In this document: positions 8,678-19,400 of the stretch, piece after piece
Layout of the letters: every line of letters starts with the position of its first letter
Numbering within the stretch: position 1 is the stretch's first letter
From: Solobacterium sp.
Lineage (GTDB): Bacteria; Bacillota_I; Bacilli_A; Erysipelotrichales; Erysipelotrichaceae
Assembly (NCBI GenBank): GCA_017512555.1
Contig: JAFWFE010000045.1
Location: 62,001 to 126,000 of the forward strand
DNA length: 64,000 nucleotides
Direction: 5' to 3'
Notes under the pieces: model-generated
Database searches by the model: none
Seen by the model: the letters and a program-made list of their open reading frames with translations, nothing else
What the model was told of the DNA's origin: nothing
Made by a program: the position numbers and the translations under genes

Positions 8678-8705
8678 TTGTAAACACGGAATATTATTGT
8701 ATAAT
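8678..8705 (+). promoter_or_regulatory. Promoter for the FMN riboswitch-ribU transcript
   Basis: TTGTAA (8678-8683), a 16-base spacer and TATAAT (8700-8705), 11 bases before the riboswitch P1 stem. Confidence 0.7.
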
Positions 8706-8716
8706 TTGAAAGATAA

Positions 8717-8820
8717 AACTCAGGGCAGGGTTCAATTCCCGACCGGTGGTATACCCCACGAGGCGAAAGCTTGAACCGGTGAGATTCCGGTGGCGACAGT
8801 ATAGTCTGGATGAAAGAGTT
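8717..8820 (+). ncRNA. FMN riboswitch (RFN element)
   Basis: The conserved RFN blocks are present in order: AGGGCAGGGT, AATTCCCGACCGG, the TGGTATA block, the GGTGAGATTCCGG block, and GGCGACAGTATAGTCTGGAT. P1 pairs AACTC (8717-8721) with GAGTT (8816-8820). It is followed by an intrinsic terminator and the riboflavin transporter gene. By family knowledge, FMN binding favours the terminator and lowers riboflavin uptake. Confidence 0.97.
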
Positions 8821-8838
8821 CTCTTTCTTTTTATGCCT

Positions 8839-8862
8839 GAGGTTTATATAAACCTCTTTTTT
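8839..8862 (+). terminator. Riboswitch-controlled intrinsic terminator
   Basis: An 8-bp stem GAGGTTTA/TAAACCTC with a 2-base loop (so the closing pairs probably open), followed by six T. It lies between the FMN aptamer and the ribU ribosome-binding site, as expected for transcriptional control. Confidence 0.85.
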
Positions 8863-8884
8863 GATGGTTAGGAGGTAAGCGGTT

Positions 8885-9475
8885 ATGCAAGACTCAAGAG
8901 TTAAACTACTGACAAAAATCGCTGTATTAGGCACAATATCCTTTATCCTGATGGCATTTGATTTTCCAATCCCCTTGATCCCGGTCTTCTATAAAATTGA
9001 TTTCAGTGAAGTGTTTATTCTGATCGGAGGGTTTGCGTTAGGACCTATGCCCGCAGCAGCGATTGAAGCACTCAAGGTTATACTTAAGCTCATGATCAAG
9101 GGAACAGATACAGCCTATGTAGGAGATATCGCAAACTTTATCATCGGATGTGCGATGGTGATCCCGGCATCCCTGATCTATCACCGCAACAAAACACGTA
9201 AAGGAGCTATTACCGGGATGATTGCCGGTATATTGGTTATGACGTTAGTCGGTGTAATCGTGAATTACTTTGTTTTGCTACCGGCATATTCTTATTTCTA
9301 TCATCTTCCCATGGATAAACTAATTGGTATGGGAAGTGCGCTGATTCCTCTGATCAAGGACAAGCTGACTTTTGTCTTACTGGCAACAACACCGTTTAAT
9401 CTCATCAAAGGATTTCTGGTCAGCCTGATTACCATGTTGGTCTATAAGAGGGTATCACCGTTACTGCACCGGTAG
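8885..9475 (+). CDS. ribU: RibU, riboflavin-specific S component of an ECF transporter
   Basis: A 196-residue integral membrane protein with about six hydrophobic segments. It has the S-component layout, including the N-terminal AVLGTISFILMAFDFPIPLIP and the FALGPMPAA segment near residue 57 typical of ECF S components. The ribosome-binding site is TAGGAGGT. Identification as the riboflavin protein rests on both the family look and the FMN riboswitch directly upstream. It needs the shared ECF ATPases and T subunit, which are not in this window. Expression should fall when FMN is plentiful. Confidence 0.93.
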   Translation: MQDSRVKLLTKIAVLGTISFILMAFDFPIPLIPVFYKIDFSEVFILIGGFALGPMPAAAIEALKVILKLMIKGTDTAYVGDIANFIIGCAMVIPASLIYHRNKTRKGAITGMIAGILVMTLVGVIVNYFVLLPAYSYFYHLPMDKLIGMGSALIPLIKDKLTFVLLATTPFNLIKGFLVSLITMLVYKRVSPLLHR

Positions 9476-9547
9476 TTTGTTACGTTTAAATGAGGTATAG
9501 CATTCTGGTATTCCGATGTTTATTATGCGTTAACCATATCGTAACTA

Positions 9548-9556
9548 TGTTATAAT
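9548..9556 (+). promoter_or_regulatory. Extended -10 promoter for the 9581 operon
   Basis: TGTTATAAT is an extended -10 (TGN plus a perfect TATAAT at 9551-9556), 24 bases before the ATG at 9581. The -35 region is weak (TTAACC at 9530). Confidence 0.55.
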
Positions 9557-9580
9557 AATTGCATTAATGGAGATGGCAAT

Positions 9581-10561
9581 ATGACAAAATACTCACGTAC
9601 ATCGAAATACGAAGAACTCCGCAACAAACTTCAGAATGATGCTGAAGAAGAAATAAGAAGCAGAGAATTATCCTCTTTTGAAGCCAGACTGAACCAGATC
9701 AATAGTAGTAACTTTGAGAATAAAGGGGAGTACAATGCGGAAGATCACGATCCTCTGCATGCCCGTCATCAGCAGTATCTGCAGAATGCGCAGGCTCAGG
9801 AGCCTTCTTTCCGTGAGCCTTCACGTCCTTTGGATTATGGTCTGCAGAACTCTTTGTTCGGTAAGAATGAGAACTATAACTCATCTTTTAACAATGAGTA
9901 CCTGGATGAGTATCTCAACGAAGTTAAACAATACAACATCGATAACGGGAATGCGTTCAGTACAGATACAGATTTGAATATTCTGCAGTCTTTAAAAGGA
10001 CAGCCTGAACCGAAGAAGCCCGTTGCTCCGTCAAAGCCATATCCCGCAACCACAACCCAGAATACGATGAACTACATTCCGACGGTCAATCCTCCGCGAC
10101 CTCAGCAGGCCGTAAAGGAAGAAAAGAAACGGAATGATACGACCGATCTGTTATTCTTCCCTCCGAAAGAGAAAGACTCTTTTGAGGAGTATATCAATAA
10201 CAAGCAGGAAGTTGCTCCGCGTCCCGCAAATACTGCCACAATGACCAGAGAAGACATCGCTGCCGAAGTCAAGAATCTGATCAACCAGCAGGAAGAACCG
10301 GTAGTATCTACCGGTAAGACAAAAGAGAACGCGGTAGAGAAGAAAGATTCCGGTTATGATACAAGACAGCAGTTACTGAATGAAACGACACAGATGCGTG
10401 CCCAGCTGGATGATTATGAAGATAATCTTACTGCTGTCAGTGACCGTATGCAGAAGACCAATCGTATTCTTAACGGGGTTCTGATCGTCTTTATTATTAC
10501 TTTATCGATTATGTTATTGATCGTTCTCTATTGGATCTTAAATGCCAGAGGTATACTGTAA
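9581..10561 (+). CDS. Tail-anchored protein of unknown function
   Basis: A 326-residue protein that I do not recognise. The N-terminal 60 residues are charged and predicted helical. Residues about 60-250 are polar, Asn/Gln/Pro-rich and probably disordered. A short coiled-coil-like stretch (TTQMRAQLDDYEDNLTAVSD) precedes a single C-terminal membrane segment (VLIVFIITLSIMLLIVLYWI). There is no signal peptide, so most of the chain is predicted to face the cytoplasm. The ribosome-binding site is GGAGAT. Its stop codon overlaps the cmk start by one base (TAATG), so it is cotranscribed with cmk-der-gpsA. Confidence 0.8.
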   Translation: MTKYSRTSKYEELRNKLQNDAEEEIRSRELSSFEARLNQINSSNFENKGEYNAEDHDPLHARHQQYLQNAQAQEPSFREPSRPLDYGLQNSLFGKNENYNSSFNNEYLDEYLNEVKQYNIDNGNAFSTDTDLNILQSLKGQPEPKKPVAPSKPYPATTTQNTMNYIPTVNPPRPQQAVKEEKKRNDTTDLLFFPPKEKDSFEEYINNKQEVAPRPANTATMTREDIAAEVKNLINQQEEPVVSTGKTKENAVEKKDSGYDTRQQLLNETTQMRAQLDDYEDNLTAVSDRMQKTNRILNGVLIVFIITLSIMLLIVLYWILNARGIL

Positions 10562-11232
10562 TGAAAATCAATATTGCTGTAGATGGCCCCAGTGCTGCCG
10601 GTAAAAGCACAATATCAAAAATCGTATGTAATACGCTGAATTATGTTCATCTGGATACTGGTGCCATGTACCGCTGTACTGCGTACAAGGCATTGAAGCA
10701 GGGCATCTCTCTTGAGGATGAGGAAGCGGTATGCAAGATGCTGGAGGATACAGAGATCGTTCTTACTCCGGACGGAAAAGTATTCCTGGATCAGGAAGAT
10801 GTCTCTCTGGCAATCCGTGAGGATGCTGTAAGCATGGCTGCGAGTAATGTCTCCAAGCTTCCCAAAGTCCGTGAAGATCTTGTCAAACGTCAGCAGGAAA
10901 TGGCCAAAGACAAAGGATTTGTCATGGATGGCAGAGATATCGGTACAGTTGTACTGAAAGATGCTGAACTGAAGATCTATCTCACCGCATCCGTAGAAGC
11001 CAGGGCACTGCGCAGGTATAAACAGAACCAGGAACAGGGTGTTACGCTCCAGGATATCCACGTGATCGAAAAGGAAATCGCAGAAAGAGATTACCAGGAT
11101 ATGCATCGGGAACATTCACCGTTAAGACAAGCAGAAGATGCTGTAGTCATCGACAGCTCAGATATGACTATCGATGAAGTTGTTGCGGAAATTCTCCGTC
11201 TTGTCGATCAGGTGATTGAGGCAAATCAATGA
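10561..11232 (+). CDS. cmk: Cytidylate kinase
   Basis: A 223-residue (d)CMP kinase. It has the P-loop [10 protein letters not shown] at residues about 8-17, the [10 protein letters not shown] motif and the LID region [13 protein letters not shown]. It phosphorylates CMP and dCMP with ATP in pyrimidine salvage and nucleotide supply. I chose ATG 10561 rather than an upstream in-frame ATG because [10 protein letters not shown] is the standard N-terminus and the codon is coupled to the previous stop. It overlaps the der start by 4 bases (ATGA). The cmk-der pairing is common in Bacillota. Confidence 0.97.
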   Translation: MKINIAVDGPSAAGKSTISKIVCNTLNYVHLDTGAMYRCTAYKALKQGISLEDEEAVCKMLEDTEIVLTPDGKVFLDQEDVSLAIREDAVSMAASNVSKLPKVREDLVKRQQEMAKDKGFVMDGRDIGTVVLKDAELKIYLTASVEARALRRYKQNQEQGVTLQDIHVIEKEIAERDYQDMHREHSPLRQAEDAVVIDSSDMTIDEVVAEILRLVDQVIEANQ

Positions 11233-12539
11233 GTGTAGGAACCATTGCAATCGTTGGCAGACCTAATGTAGGTAAATCAACGATTTTTAATCGCATTATC
11301 GGCGAAAGAAGATCCATAGTAGAAGATAGTCCCGGCGTTACCAGAGACCGTATTTACGCGTCTTCTGAGTGGCTGGGAACACAATTCAGGATCATCGATA
11401 CCGGTGGTATACAGATGGCAGATCAGCCTTACCAGGTTGAAATCAAAGCTCAGGTGCAGATAGCTTTGGAAGAGGCAGATGTCATCGTTTTTGTGGTGAA
11501 CGGAGCAGAGGGAATGACGGAAGATGACCGCTATATTGCAGGTCTTCTCCACCGTAACAACAAACCGGTGATCCTGGCTGTAAATATGATCGATGATACT
11601 TCACGGATCCCGCTTATCTATGAGTTCTATTCCTTAGGTGTAGGAGAACCGGTTGCTTGCTCCGGTGTTCATGGCATAGGTATCGGAGATATCCTGGATG
11701 AATGTGTCAAACACTTCCCGGAAGAGAATGAAGAAGAACCGGAAGGACTGAAGATTGCGGTGATCGGAGAACCAAACGTTGGCAAGTCCTCACTGGTCAA
11801 TGCGATCCTCAAGGAAGAACGTTCCATCGTTTCTAACGAACAGGGAACCACCAGAGACGCTGTAGATACATCCTTTGTATACGAAGACAGACCATACGTT
11901 ATCATCGATACAGCAGGCATACGCAAACGCGGCAAAGTCTATGAATCCGTGGAAAAGTATTCTGTATTACGTGCCATGTATGCCATTGAGCGCTGTGATG
12001 TCGCATTATTCCTGATCGATGGTGAAAAGGGTATCCGTGAACAAGATAAACATGTGGCAGGATATGCCTCGGAAGCCGGGAAACCAATTGTGATCGTAGT
12101 GAATAAATGGGATCTGGTAGAAAAGGATTCCTATACGATGAATCAGTTTACAGAAACGATCCGGAAAGAATTCGTGTATCTCAGTTATGCGCCGGTCATC
12201 TTCGTTTCCGCAAAAACCAGACAAAGAATCGATCAGATCATTCCTCTGGCCGATCAGGTCTATGAGAATTCCTGCCGCAGAATCATGACGAACGTACTAA
12301 ACGAAGTCATTGCGGATTCACAGGTAACGACTCCGGCTCCGGCAAGAAACGGCAAGAGATTCCGTATCTATTATGCTACCCAGGTAGCAATCCAGCCGCC
12401 GACATTTGTCTTATCGTGCAATGATCCTAAACTCATGCATTTCTCCTACCAGAGATTTATAGAGAACACACTACGTGAAGCATTTGATTTCACCGGCACA
12501 CCGATACGTATTATCGCAAGAAAGAAGATCAGCGAATGA
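11229..12539 (+). CDS. der: Der (EngA), double GTPase in 50S ribosome assembly
   Basis: A 436-residue protein with two consecutive Era-like G domains, the hallmark of Der. The first has G1 GRPNVGKS (about 9-16), DTGG and NMID in the NKxD position. The second has G1 GEPNVGKS (about 180-187), DTAG and NKWD. A C-terminal KH-like domain follows (about 350-436). It acts in maturation of the large ribosomal subunit. It overlaps cmk and gpsA by 4 bases on each side, so the three are translationally coupled. Confidence 0.98.
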   Translation: MSVGTIAIVGRPNVGKSTIFNRIIGERRSIVEDSPGVTRDRIYASSEWLGTQFRIIDTGGIQMADQPYQVEIKAQVQIALEEADVIVFVVNGAEGMTEDDRYIAGLLHRNNKPVILAVNMIDDTSRIPLIYEFYSLGVGEPVACSGVHGIGIGDILDECVKHFPEENEEEPEGLKIAVIGEPNVGKSSLVNAILKEERSIVSNEQGTTRDAVDTSFVYEDRPYVIIDTAGIRKRGKVYESVEKYSVLRAMYAIERCDVALFLIDGEKGIREQDKHVAGYASEAGKPIVIVVNKWDLVEKDSYTMNQFTETIRKEFVYLSYAPVIFVSAKTRQRIDQIIPLADQVYENSCRRIMTNVLNEVIADSQVTTPAPARNGKRFRIYYATQVAIQPPTFVLSCNDPKLMHFSYQRFIENTLREAFDFTGTPIRIIARKKISE

Positions 12540-13531
12540 AAATCACAATCATGGGAACCGGAAGCTGGGGAACAGCTCTGGCACAAGTACTAGCCGATAA
12601 TCATCAGGATGTTCTTTTGTACGGAATCAACCCCGAACAAATCCGGGATATCAATGAAAATCACCGGAATACCGCATTCTTTGAGACACCGATCAATGAA
12701 AATCTTCGTGCTACCGATGATATCTCCTGTGTAAAAGACGCGGATATTGTCCTTCTCGCGGTTCCTTCCCAGGCGATAGAATCTGTTGTGGTCAGCCTCA
12801 AACAGTATCTGACACATCCTGTCATCGTAATCAATGTGGCAAAGGGATTCCATCCCGTAACACACGAACGTCTCAGTGAGATCGTATGCAGAAATATGGA
12901 TGAACATCTGTTAACGGATGTTGTATCCCTGATTGGACCTTCGCATGCGGAAGAAGTCATTCTGCGTCTTCTGACGGCAGTCAACGCTGTATGTATACAC
13001 GAAGAATCCGCAAAAATCGTACAAAACCTGTTTGCCAATGATTATTTCCGTGTCTATACCAATACGGATGAAATCGGTGCGGAAATCGGTGTATCCGTGA
13101 AAAACGTCATGGCTATTGCCAGTGGTATCCTTCATGGACTGGGGCAGGGGGACAATGCCAGAGCGGCTCTGATGACACGTGGTCTTGCGGAAATGACCAG
13201 ATATGGTGTATCCCGGGGCGGCAGACAATCCACATTCCTTGGTCTGGATGGTGTCGGAGATCTGATCGTTACCTGTACATCGTTCCATTCCCGTAACTTC
13301 ATGGCCGGCTACGCCATAGGTAAAGCAGACAGTGCGGAAGAATTCCTGCGCACAAACAAAAAAACCGTGGAAGGCATCGCAGCTTCCAAGGTTCTCTATG
13401 AAGAATCGAAGAAGAATCATATCTCCATGCCGATAACCGAGCAAGTCTATAAGATCTTATACGAAGGGAAGATTCCGTCCCAGGCAATCCACGAACTGAT
13501 GTTAAGAGATCTGAAACCTGAAACGATCTGA
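12536..13531 (+). CDS. gpsA: Glycerol-3-phosphate dehydrogenase [NAD(P)+]
   Basis: A 331-residue enzyme with the N-terminal nucleotide-binding motif [10 protein letters not shown] (about residues 7-16), the GPSHAEEV motif and the catalytic-lysine region [11 protein letters not shown]. It reduces dihydroxyacetone phosphate to sn-glycerol 3-phosphate for phospholipid synthesis. It is the last gene of the 9581-13531 operon and is followed at once by an intrinsic terminator. The glycerol kinase at 35331 would give a second route to the same product. Confidence 0.97.
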   Translation: MKITIMGTGSWGTALAQVLADNHQDVLLYGINPEQIRDINENHRNTAFFETPINENLRATDDISCVKDADIVLLAVPSQAIESVVVSLKQYLTHPVIVINVAKGFHPVTHERLSEIVCRNMDEHLLTDVVSLIGPSHAEEVILRLLTAVNAVCIHEESAKIVQNLFANDYFRVYTNTDEIGAEIGVSVKNVMAIASGILHGLGQGDNARAALMTRGLAEMTRYGVSRGGRQSTFLGLDGVGDLIVTCTSFHSRNFMAGYAIGKADSAEEFLRTNKKTVEGIAASKVLYEESKKNHISMPITEQVYKILYEGKIPSQAIHELMLRDLKPETI

Positions 13532-13550
13532 ACACCCGAAAGGGTGTTTT
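13531..13550 (+). terminator. Intrinsic terminator after gpsA
   Basis: A 7-bp stem AACACCC/GGGTGTT with a GAAA tetraloop followed by TT. It closes the cmk-der-gpsA transcript. Confidence 0.8.
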
Positions 13551-13575
13551 AAAAAGCCAATGGTTATCCATTGGC
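13551..13575 (-). terminator. Intrinsic terminator after the PBP1A gene
   Basis: On the minus strand an 8-bp stem GCCAATGG/CCATTGGC with loop ATAA is followed by five T. It sits directly after the stop codon of the convergent PBP gene. Confidence 0.85.
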
Positions 13576-16347
13576 TTACCAGTGTGCTTCTACCCAGTTA
13601 CCGTTTTCGTCCCACCAGCCATCCTGGTTTTCTTCTGTCCAGGTTTCTTCCACCGGCGCATAGTGGGCAACGACACAGGACGTCTGATCTGATGTGGATG
13701 AACCACCACATACTTTAACTGTTCCCCAGAGATCCGCTACCCAGCCATGGAAATAACTGGTATTACTGGATACGCTTCCTGCCGCATTTCCGTCAACATA
13801 GACCGTTGCCCAGTAAGAATCACCGGATGATCTTGCCAGCCAGGAAAGATCCACAAGACAGGTTCCCCATTCATCAATATCATTCCATTGATCATGAAGA
13901 GAGATATTCTTTGAACCACCGCTGCAGAAGACATCTCCGGAACCCCAGGTAATATTCATATTCCCGTACTGGTCATAGGAGGCAGATACGGAGAAGTTAT
14001 CACCCTGTGACGCTACAACTGCATCCATATACTCATCTGAACTGACGAGAGGCTGTGACTCTGCGCCGGCCTTGGAGACGAGGGAAGTAATCGCGGCACT
14101 GCCGTTCATCCAGTCTTCCATACGTACGTGAGGGAATGTACCATAGACATACGTCTGTTCAATTACATCGTTCGGCATCTCCACACCGCCCGGCAAATCC
14201 TCAGACAGAGTATCTTCCGCATCCAGCAGGAGCTTACATATATTACCGGGAATATTCAGGTTTTGTTTATACACAGTGAAGTAAGTCTGTTTACCGGAAA
14301 TCGCCATATCATAGCCAACCCATACCGCATTGGTATATTGTGAGTTACTGGCAACCATCCACTTATCCTTCATGGCACCTTCCGGAATCCCATACTGCAT
14401 ACCATCTTTACCCCAGTCCGTAGTACCTGTTTTAGCATATACAGGATAACTTCTCTTCAGTAACTGCATCAAGTTGTAGTAAGGACCGTAAACGTTGTTA
14501 TACATCAGATCACACGCAAGATACGCGCTGCCGCTGCTTAACACTTTCTTGTTCTGGTTCTGCGGGAAGTATTCCGTACCGTCACTTAATTCGATACGGG
14601 ATATCGTATGCGGTTCGTTGTAGACACCACCGTTGATCAGCATACTATGTGCCCCGGCAAGTTCCTTGACCGTCGTTTCAAACCATGTACCGCCGATTGC
14701 AAACGATAGATGGAAGTTATCATTCGTAATCCTGGTAAATCCGATATTCTGCATGTACGAGACGATCTTTTCCTTACCGACTTTATTCTCAACTCTCTGT
14801 AAAGTCTGAATCGCCGGAATGTTCAATGACCATGCAACCGCATCCTTGATGGGGATATCCCCGATCCATTTACGGCTGGCATTCTGCAGTACCATGCTTT
14901 CTCTCGGATAGGTCATCGGCTTATCCAGCAGGACCTCATCCAGAGAATAACCCAGATATTCAAACGCCAGGGCATAAGACAATACAGGTTTGATGGATGA
15001 ACCAGGCTGTTTATAGTTCATGGTTGCACGATTCAGAAGTCTAGCGCCGTCGTAATATCTGCCGCCGCCGATACCGATGATCGCGCCGTTATGATTGTTC
15101 ATGGAGATGATTGCCACCTGCATCAATTCATCCGGGAACTGTACCGAAGTCTCACTGTTCTGAATGTTATCGATTTCCTGCTGGACCGTCTGATTCAGAT
15201 ACGTATAGATCTTCATGCCGCGTACGGAAGGATCCAGACCGGTGATTGCCTGTGCCTCAGACAGGACTGTATCAATATAGGACTGATACTGCGAATCCGC
15301 GGTAGCTACACGCATATCTCCGGCCAGCTGATTCTCTACCCGGATCGTCTTGGCTAATTTTGCTTCTTCCTGTGTGATATATCCGTGATATACCATCAGG
15401 TTCAATACTTCATTTCTGCGGACAGACGCATCATCCAGATGGTAGTAGGGATTGTATCCGTTCGGCAGGTTGACAATGCCCGCAAGCAGGGCAGCTTCAG
15501 ATAAATATAATTCTTCGCATTCTTTACCGAAATAATACAGGGAAGCTTTCTGGACACCGCGGATATGACCGCCGAAGTTCAGACGGTTCATATACAACTG
15601 GAAGATTTCTTTCTTGTTCAGCAGGTGTTCCAGCTTGATTGCCAGGAAGATCTGCTGCACCTTGTATTCGATACTCTTTGTACGCTCCACACTGGAATCT
15701 CCGTTATCCAGAGTAAAGTAGGTATTCTTGACCAGCTGCATCGTAAAGGTGGAACCACCCTGGCCAAAACTTCTTGTCTGCAGATTCTTAATGGCAGCCA
15801 TCGTAAAACGAGGGATATCGAAACCGAAATGGGTAAAGAAACGGGAGTCTTCGATTGAGAGGAAGGCATCCACCAGGGCTTCCGGACAACGATCGTAGGT
15901 AATATTCTCACGCAGGTAGACACCAATCTCGGTGATCTGGTTTCCGGCATCATCATAGATCAGGGAAGACTCTTCACCGATAAAGTCCTTAAACTCCAGT
16001 TCCGGCGCATCCGCAATCATCTTCTTGACAATGTTCAGACCGATAACACCGACAGTGATACAGGCAATGATGATCAGCGCAAGAATCGCGTTGAAAATCC
16101 GCAGTCTGCGTAATCTTCGTATACGTTTCTGCTGTTCGGTATTCTTCTTCTTTACTTTCTCCGGCGAGTTATGGACGATCTGGTAAACCTTGGTCGTATC
16201 CGATAACCTGCGTTCCGCGGACTCATCAATATCATGTCCGGATTCTTCGTTTTTATCTTCACGATCGAAGAAAGAATTGGCTTCCGGTTTTTCCGTAGTC
16301 TCTTCTGTAGTCTCCGTGTTTTTGTTTTCTTCGTTATATTCGCTCAT
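13576..16347 (-). CDS. Class A penicillin-binding protein (PBP1A-like bifunctional peptidoglycan synthase)
   Basis: A 923-residue protein. It has a charged cytoplasmic tail of about 100 residues and one membrane anchor (about 103-125). A GT51 glycosyltransferase domain follows, with IEDSRFFTHFGFD and GGSTFTMQLVKN. The transpeptidase domain has the active-site serine in GSSIKP, the SLN triad element and KTGTT. It polymerises and cross-links peptidoglycan outside the membrane. The C-terminal ~180 residues are Ser/Gly/Trp-rich with beta-like repeats and end in a Trp-rich tail (WWDENGNWVEAHW), possibly wall-binding. No strong ribosome-binding site is seen. It is divergent from dnaE. Confidence 0.95.
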   Translation of the reverse strand: MSEYNEENKNTETTEETTEKPEANSFFDREDKNEESGHDIDESAERRLSDTTKVYQIVHNSPEKVKKKNTEQQKRIRRLRRLRIFNAILALIIIACITVGVIGLNIVKKMIADAPELEFKDFIGEESSLIYDDAGNQITEIGVYLRENITYDRCPEALVDAFLSIEDSRFFTHFGFDIPRFTMAAIKNLQTRSFGQGGSTFTMQLVKNTYFTLDNGDSSVERTKSIEYKVQQIFLAIKLEHLLNKKEIFQLYMNRLNFGGHIRGVQKASLYYFGKECEELYLSEAALLAGIVNLPNGYNPYYHLDDASVRRNEVLNLMVYHGYITQEEAKLAKTIRVENQLAGDMRVATADSQYQSYIDTVLSEAQAITGLDPSVRGMKIYTYLNQTVQQEIDNIQNSETSVQFPDELMQVAIISMNNHNGAIIGIGGGRYYDGARLLNRATMNYKQPGSSIKPVLSYALAFEYLGYSLDEVLLDKPMTYPRESMVLQNASRKWIGDIPIKDAVAWSLNIPAIQTLQRVENKVGKEKIVSYMQNIGFTRITNDNFHLSFAIGGTWFETTVKELAGAHSMLINGGVYNEPHTISRIELSDGTEYFPQNQNKKVLSSGSAYLACDLMYNNVYGPYYNLMQLLKRSYPVYAKTGTTDWGKDGMQYGIPEGAMKDKWMVASNSQYTNAVWVGYDMAISGKQTYFTVYKQNLNIPGNICKLLLDAEDTLSEDLPGGVEMPNDVIEQTYVYGTFPHVRMEDWMNGSAAITSLVSKAGAESQPLVSSDEYMDAVVASQGDNFSVSASYDQYGNMNITWGSGDVFCSGGSKNISLHDQWNDIDEWGTCLVDLSWLARSSGDSYWATVYVDGNAAGSVSSNTSYFHGWVADLWGTVKVCGGSSTSDQTSCVVAHYAPVEETWTEENQDGWWDENGNWVEAHW

Positions 16348-16436
16348 AGTGTTAATATCATATCACAATTATCATTATATAATGCGAAGAAAGAAAAAAC
16401 TTAAATATTGAGTTAACCGTGGTACTATTACTGTAC
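16348..16436. promoter_or_regulatory. Divergent promoter region between the PBP1A gene and dnaE
   Basis: An AT-rich 89-base gap. A TATATAAT at 16376-16383 can serve as a -10 on the plus strand, and its reverse reads TATAAT on the minus strand. The -35 elements are poor in both directions, so the assignment is tentative. Confidence 0.4.
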
Positions 16437-19400
16437 ATGGCAGTACATTTACATATACAAAGTTCCTATACACTTCTGCACAGTACGATACGTATTCCTC
16501 AGCTTATCCGTAAACTCAAGGAATACGGTTTTACTTCGGCCGCATTAACGGATCATCAGACAATGTTCGGGGCGATGTCCTTTGCCAGAGAAGCCGAAAA
16601 AGCAGGGATAAAACCGATCCTTGGTCTGGAAGTTGACTGTATATATCATGATCTGTCCATACCGTTTTTACTCCTGGCCAAGGATAATCTGGGTTTTTTA
16701 AACCTGATTCATCTCAGCTCCCGGCTGAATGATCAAGACCAGAAATGCACGCTGGAAATGTTAAAAGAATACAGCGATCATTGTTTTCTGATCGTTTACG
16801 GTGAAGGAGGATACTTTGATTCTGAGCTGATTGCGGAAGATCGTGACGGTATTGTACATAAGCTGACGCAGATGAAAGAAGAACTGCCTCCCTTTGATGT
16901 GGCCTTATCCTACATGGATTCCTCACTCTGGAAACTGAAAAACAGACTGTTAAAGAGAATCTGCCGGTCTCTGCAGATCTCTGTCTGTGCCATAAACAAG
17001 ATCTATTACCTGGAAAAAGAAGAAGATGAACTTCATCAGATCCTTACCGGCATCCGTACCCAGAAGAACCTGCAGGACCATACACTTCCGAAAATCTCCG
17101 GAAGATATCTTCTCCGTCCGGAAGAGATGGCAGAACTATACGAAGAAGAGGAACTGGCACGTACTGATACGATCAGTCATGCCTGTACAGTCAATCTCTC
17201 ACAGATGTCAAAGACCAGTCTTCCGCAGTATCCTTCACCGGCACCGTTAAGCAGCGCGCAGTATCTGACGCAATTATGTCTTGCCGGACTGCAGAAACGG
17301 CTGAATCACCAGGTCCCGCAGGAGTACACCAAGCGTCTGAAAAAAGAGCTGGATATCATCCTGGAGATGCATTACGAAGATTACTTCCTGATTGTCTATG
17401 ACTTTATCCGGGAAGCACGGAAGAAGAATATTCTCGTTGGTCCGGGCAGGGGAAGTGCCGCCGGTTCACTGGTGTCGTACTGTCTGGGTATCACGCAGAT
17501 CGACCCGATAAAATACAACCTCTTATTTGAACGCTTCCTGAATCCCGAAAGAATCACCATGCCGGATATTGATACGGACTTTCCGGATAACCGCCGCGGT
17601 GAAGTGATCGACTATGTATACCATCGTTACGGAGAAGATCACGTCGCGAATATCGTTACCTTCGGTACTCTCGGTGCCAGACAAGTCCTGAAAGATGTCG
17701 GAAAAGTGATGAATATCCCGACAAGAGATATTGATGTCCTGACCAAGCTTGTGCCGAATACACCGAAGATCACGCTCCAGGACGGGATCCGCCGCAGTCC
17801 GCGCATGCAGGAACTGATCCGTGCCGAGAAACGCTATGACCAGCTGATCCGCTGTGCCTTGAAACTGGAGGGACTTCCCCGGCATACCAGTGTTCATGCC
17901 GGAGGAATTGTTTTCAGCCGTCTCCCGTTACAGGATATCCTGCCGACGATGCGGATCGGAGAAGGGATACGAACGACCCAGTATTCGATGGAATATCTTG
18001 AGGATCTCGGATTAATCAAGATGGACTTCCTCGGTCTGCGGAATCTGTCAATACTGGACGGCATCATCCGCAGTATTCAGGATAAGGATCCATCCTTTAA
18101 TATCATGAATATTCCCATGAATGATACACGTACTTTCCAGGTATTCCGGGATTGTGATACGGTAGGCGTATTTCAGTTTGAATCTGACGGAATGAAGAAT
18201 CTTCTGGCAAAGATGAGAGTATCTTCGTTTGAGGATATTATTGCGGCTCTGGCTTTATTCCGGCCCGGTCCGATGGAAAATATACCGCTGTATCTGGAAA
18301 ACCGCAGAGATCCTTCCAAAATCACATATCCTGTCCCGGAATTAAAACCGGTACTGGAAGAAAGTTACGGAATCATGATCTATCAGGAACAGGTCATGCA
18401 GACAGCAGAAATCGTTGCCGGTTTCTCCCTGGGAAAGGCAGATGTACTGCGGCGCGCAATCAGTAAGAAGAATGAAACTGAAATGTCCGCACTTCGTCAG
18501 GAATTCATCCGCGGTGCCATGAATAATCACTACGATGAGAATATTGCCGGCAGATTATTTGACTTGATTGAGAAGTTTGCGGGATACGGCTTTAACAAGT
18601 CCCATGCGGTAGCGTATGGACTGATTGCCTACCAGATGGCCTATCTGAAAGCTAACTATCCGGAACTGTTTTACTGTGCATTGCTGAGCAGCGTGATCGG
18701 GGATGAAAGAAAGACCAGTGAATATATTGATGAATGCAGAAAACGCGGGATTGAGGTACTGTATCCGGACGTTAACCAGAGTCAGAACGAATATATCTAC
18801 TTGGATCATACGATACGTTTACCTTTATCCATGATCAAATCTGTGGGTAAGACATCTTCCGCAACGATCCTGCAGGAAAGAAACAAAGGCATATTCCAGG
18901 ACTTCTTTGACTTCACCGCCAGAATGAGCGCTGCCCGGATCAACAGACAGGTGATCGAGAACCTGATCAAGGCAGGAGCCTGCGATTGTTTCGGTCAGGG
19001 CAGACAGACATTGCTGAATGCTCTGGATGACGCACTGAATTACGCGGAACTGGTACGTATCGAAACTGACGGACAGACGTCTATCGATCTTGGACTTGTC
19101 TCCAAGCCGGTAATCATACGCCGTAAAGATACGGAATACGAAAACAGCGAGAATGAACGTCTGGCACTGGGTTTCTGTCTGGGACCGCATCCGGTCATCT
19201 CCCGCCGGGCAGGTTATCATATCCAGGCAGAACCACTTACACGCATACATACAACTCAAGGTTATTTCACCGGTTTTGTAATGATTGAGAAAGTCCATCA
19301 GCACAGAACCAAGAAGGGGGATATGATGGCTTTTGTCAAGGTCAGCGATGAAACCGCTGAAGCTGAACTGACTGTCATGCCAAAGTTATTCGCCCAACAT

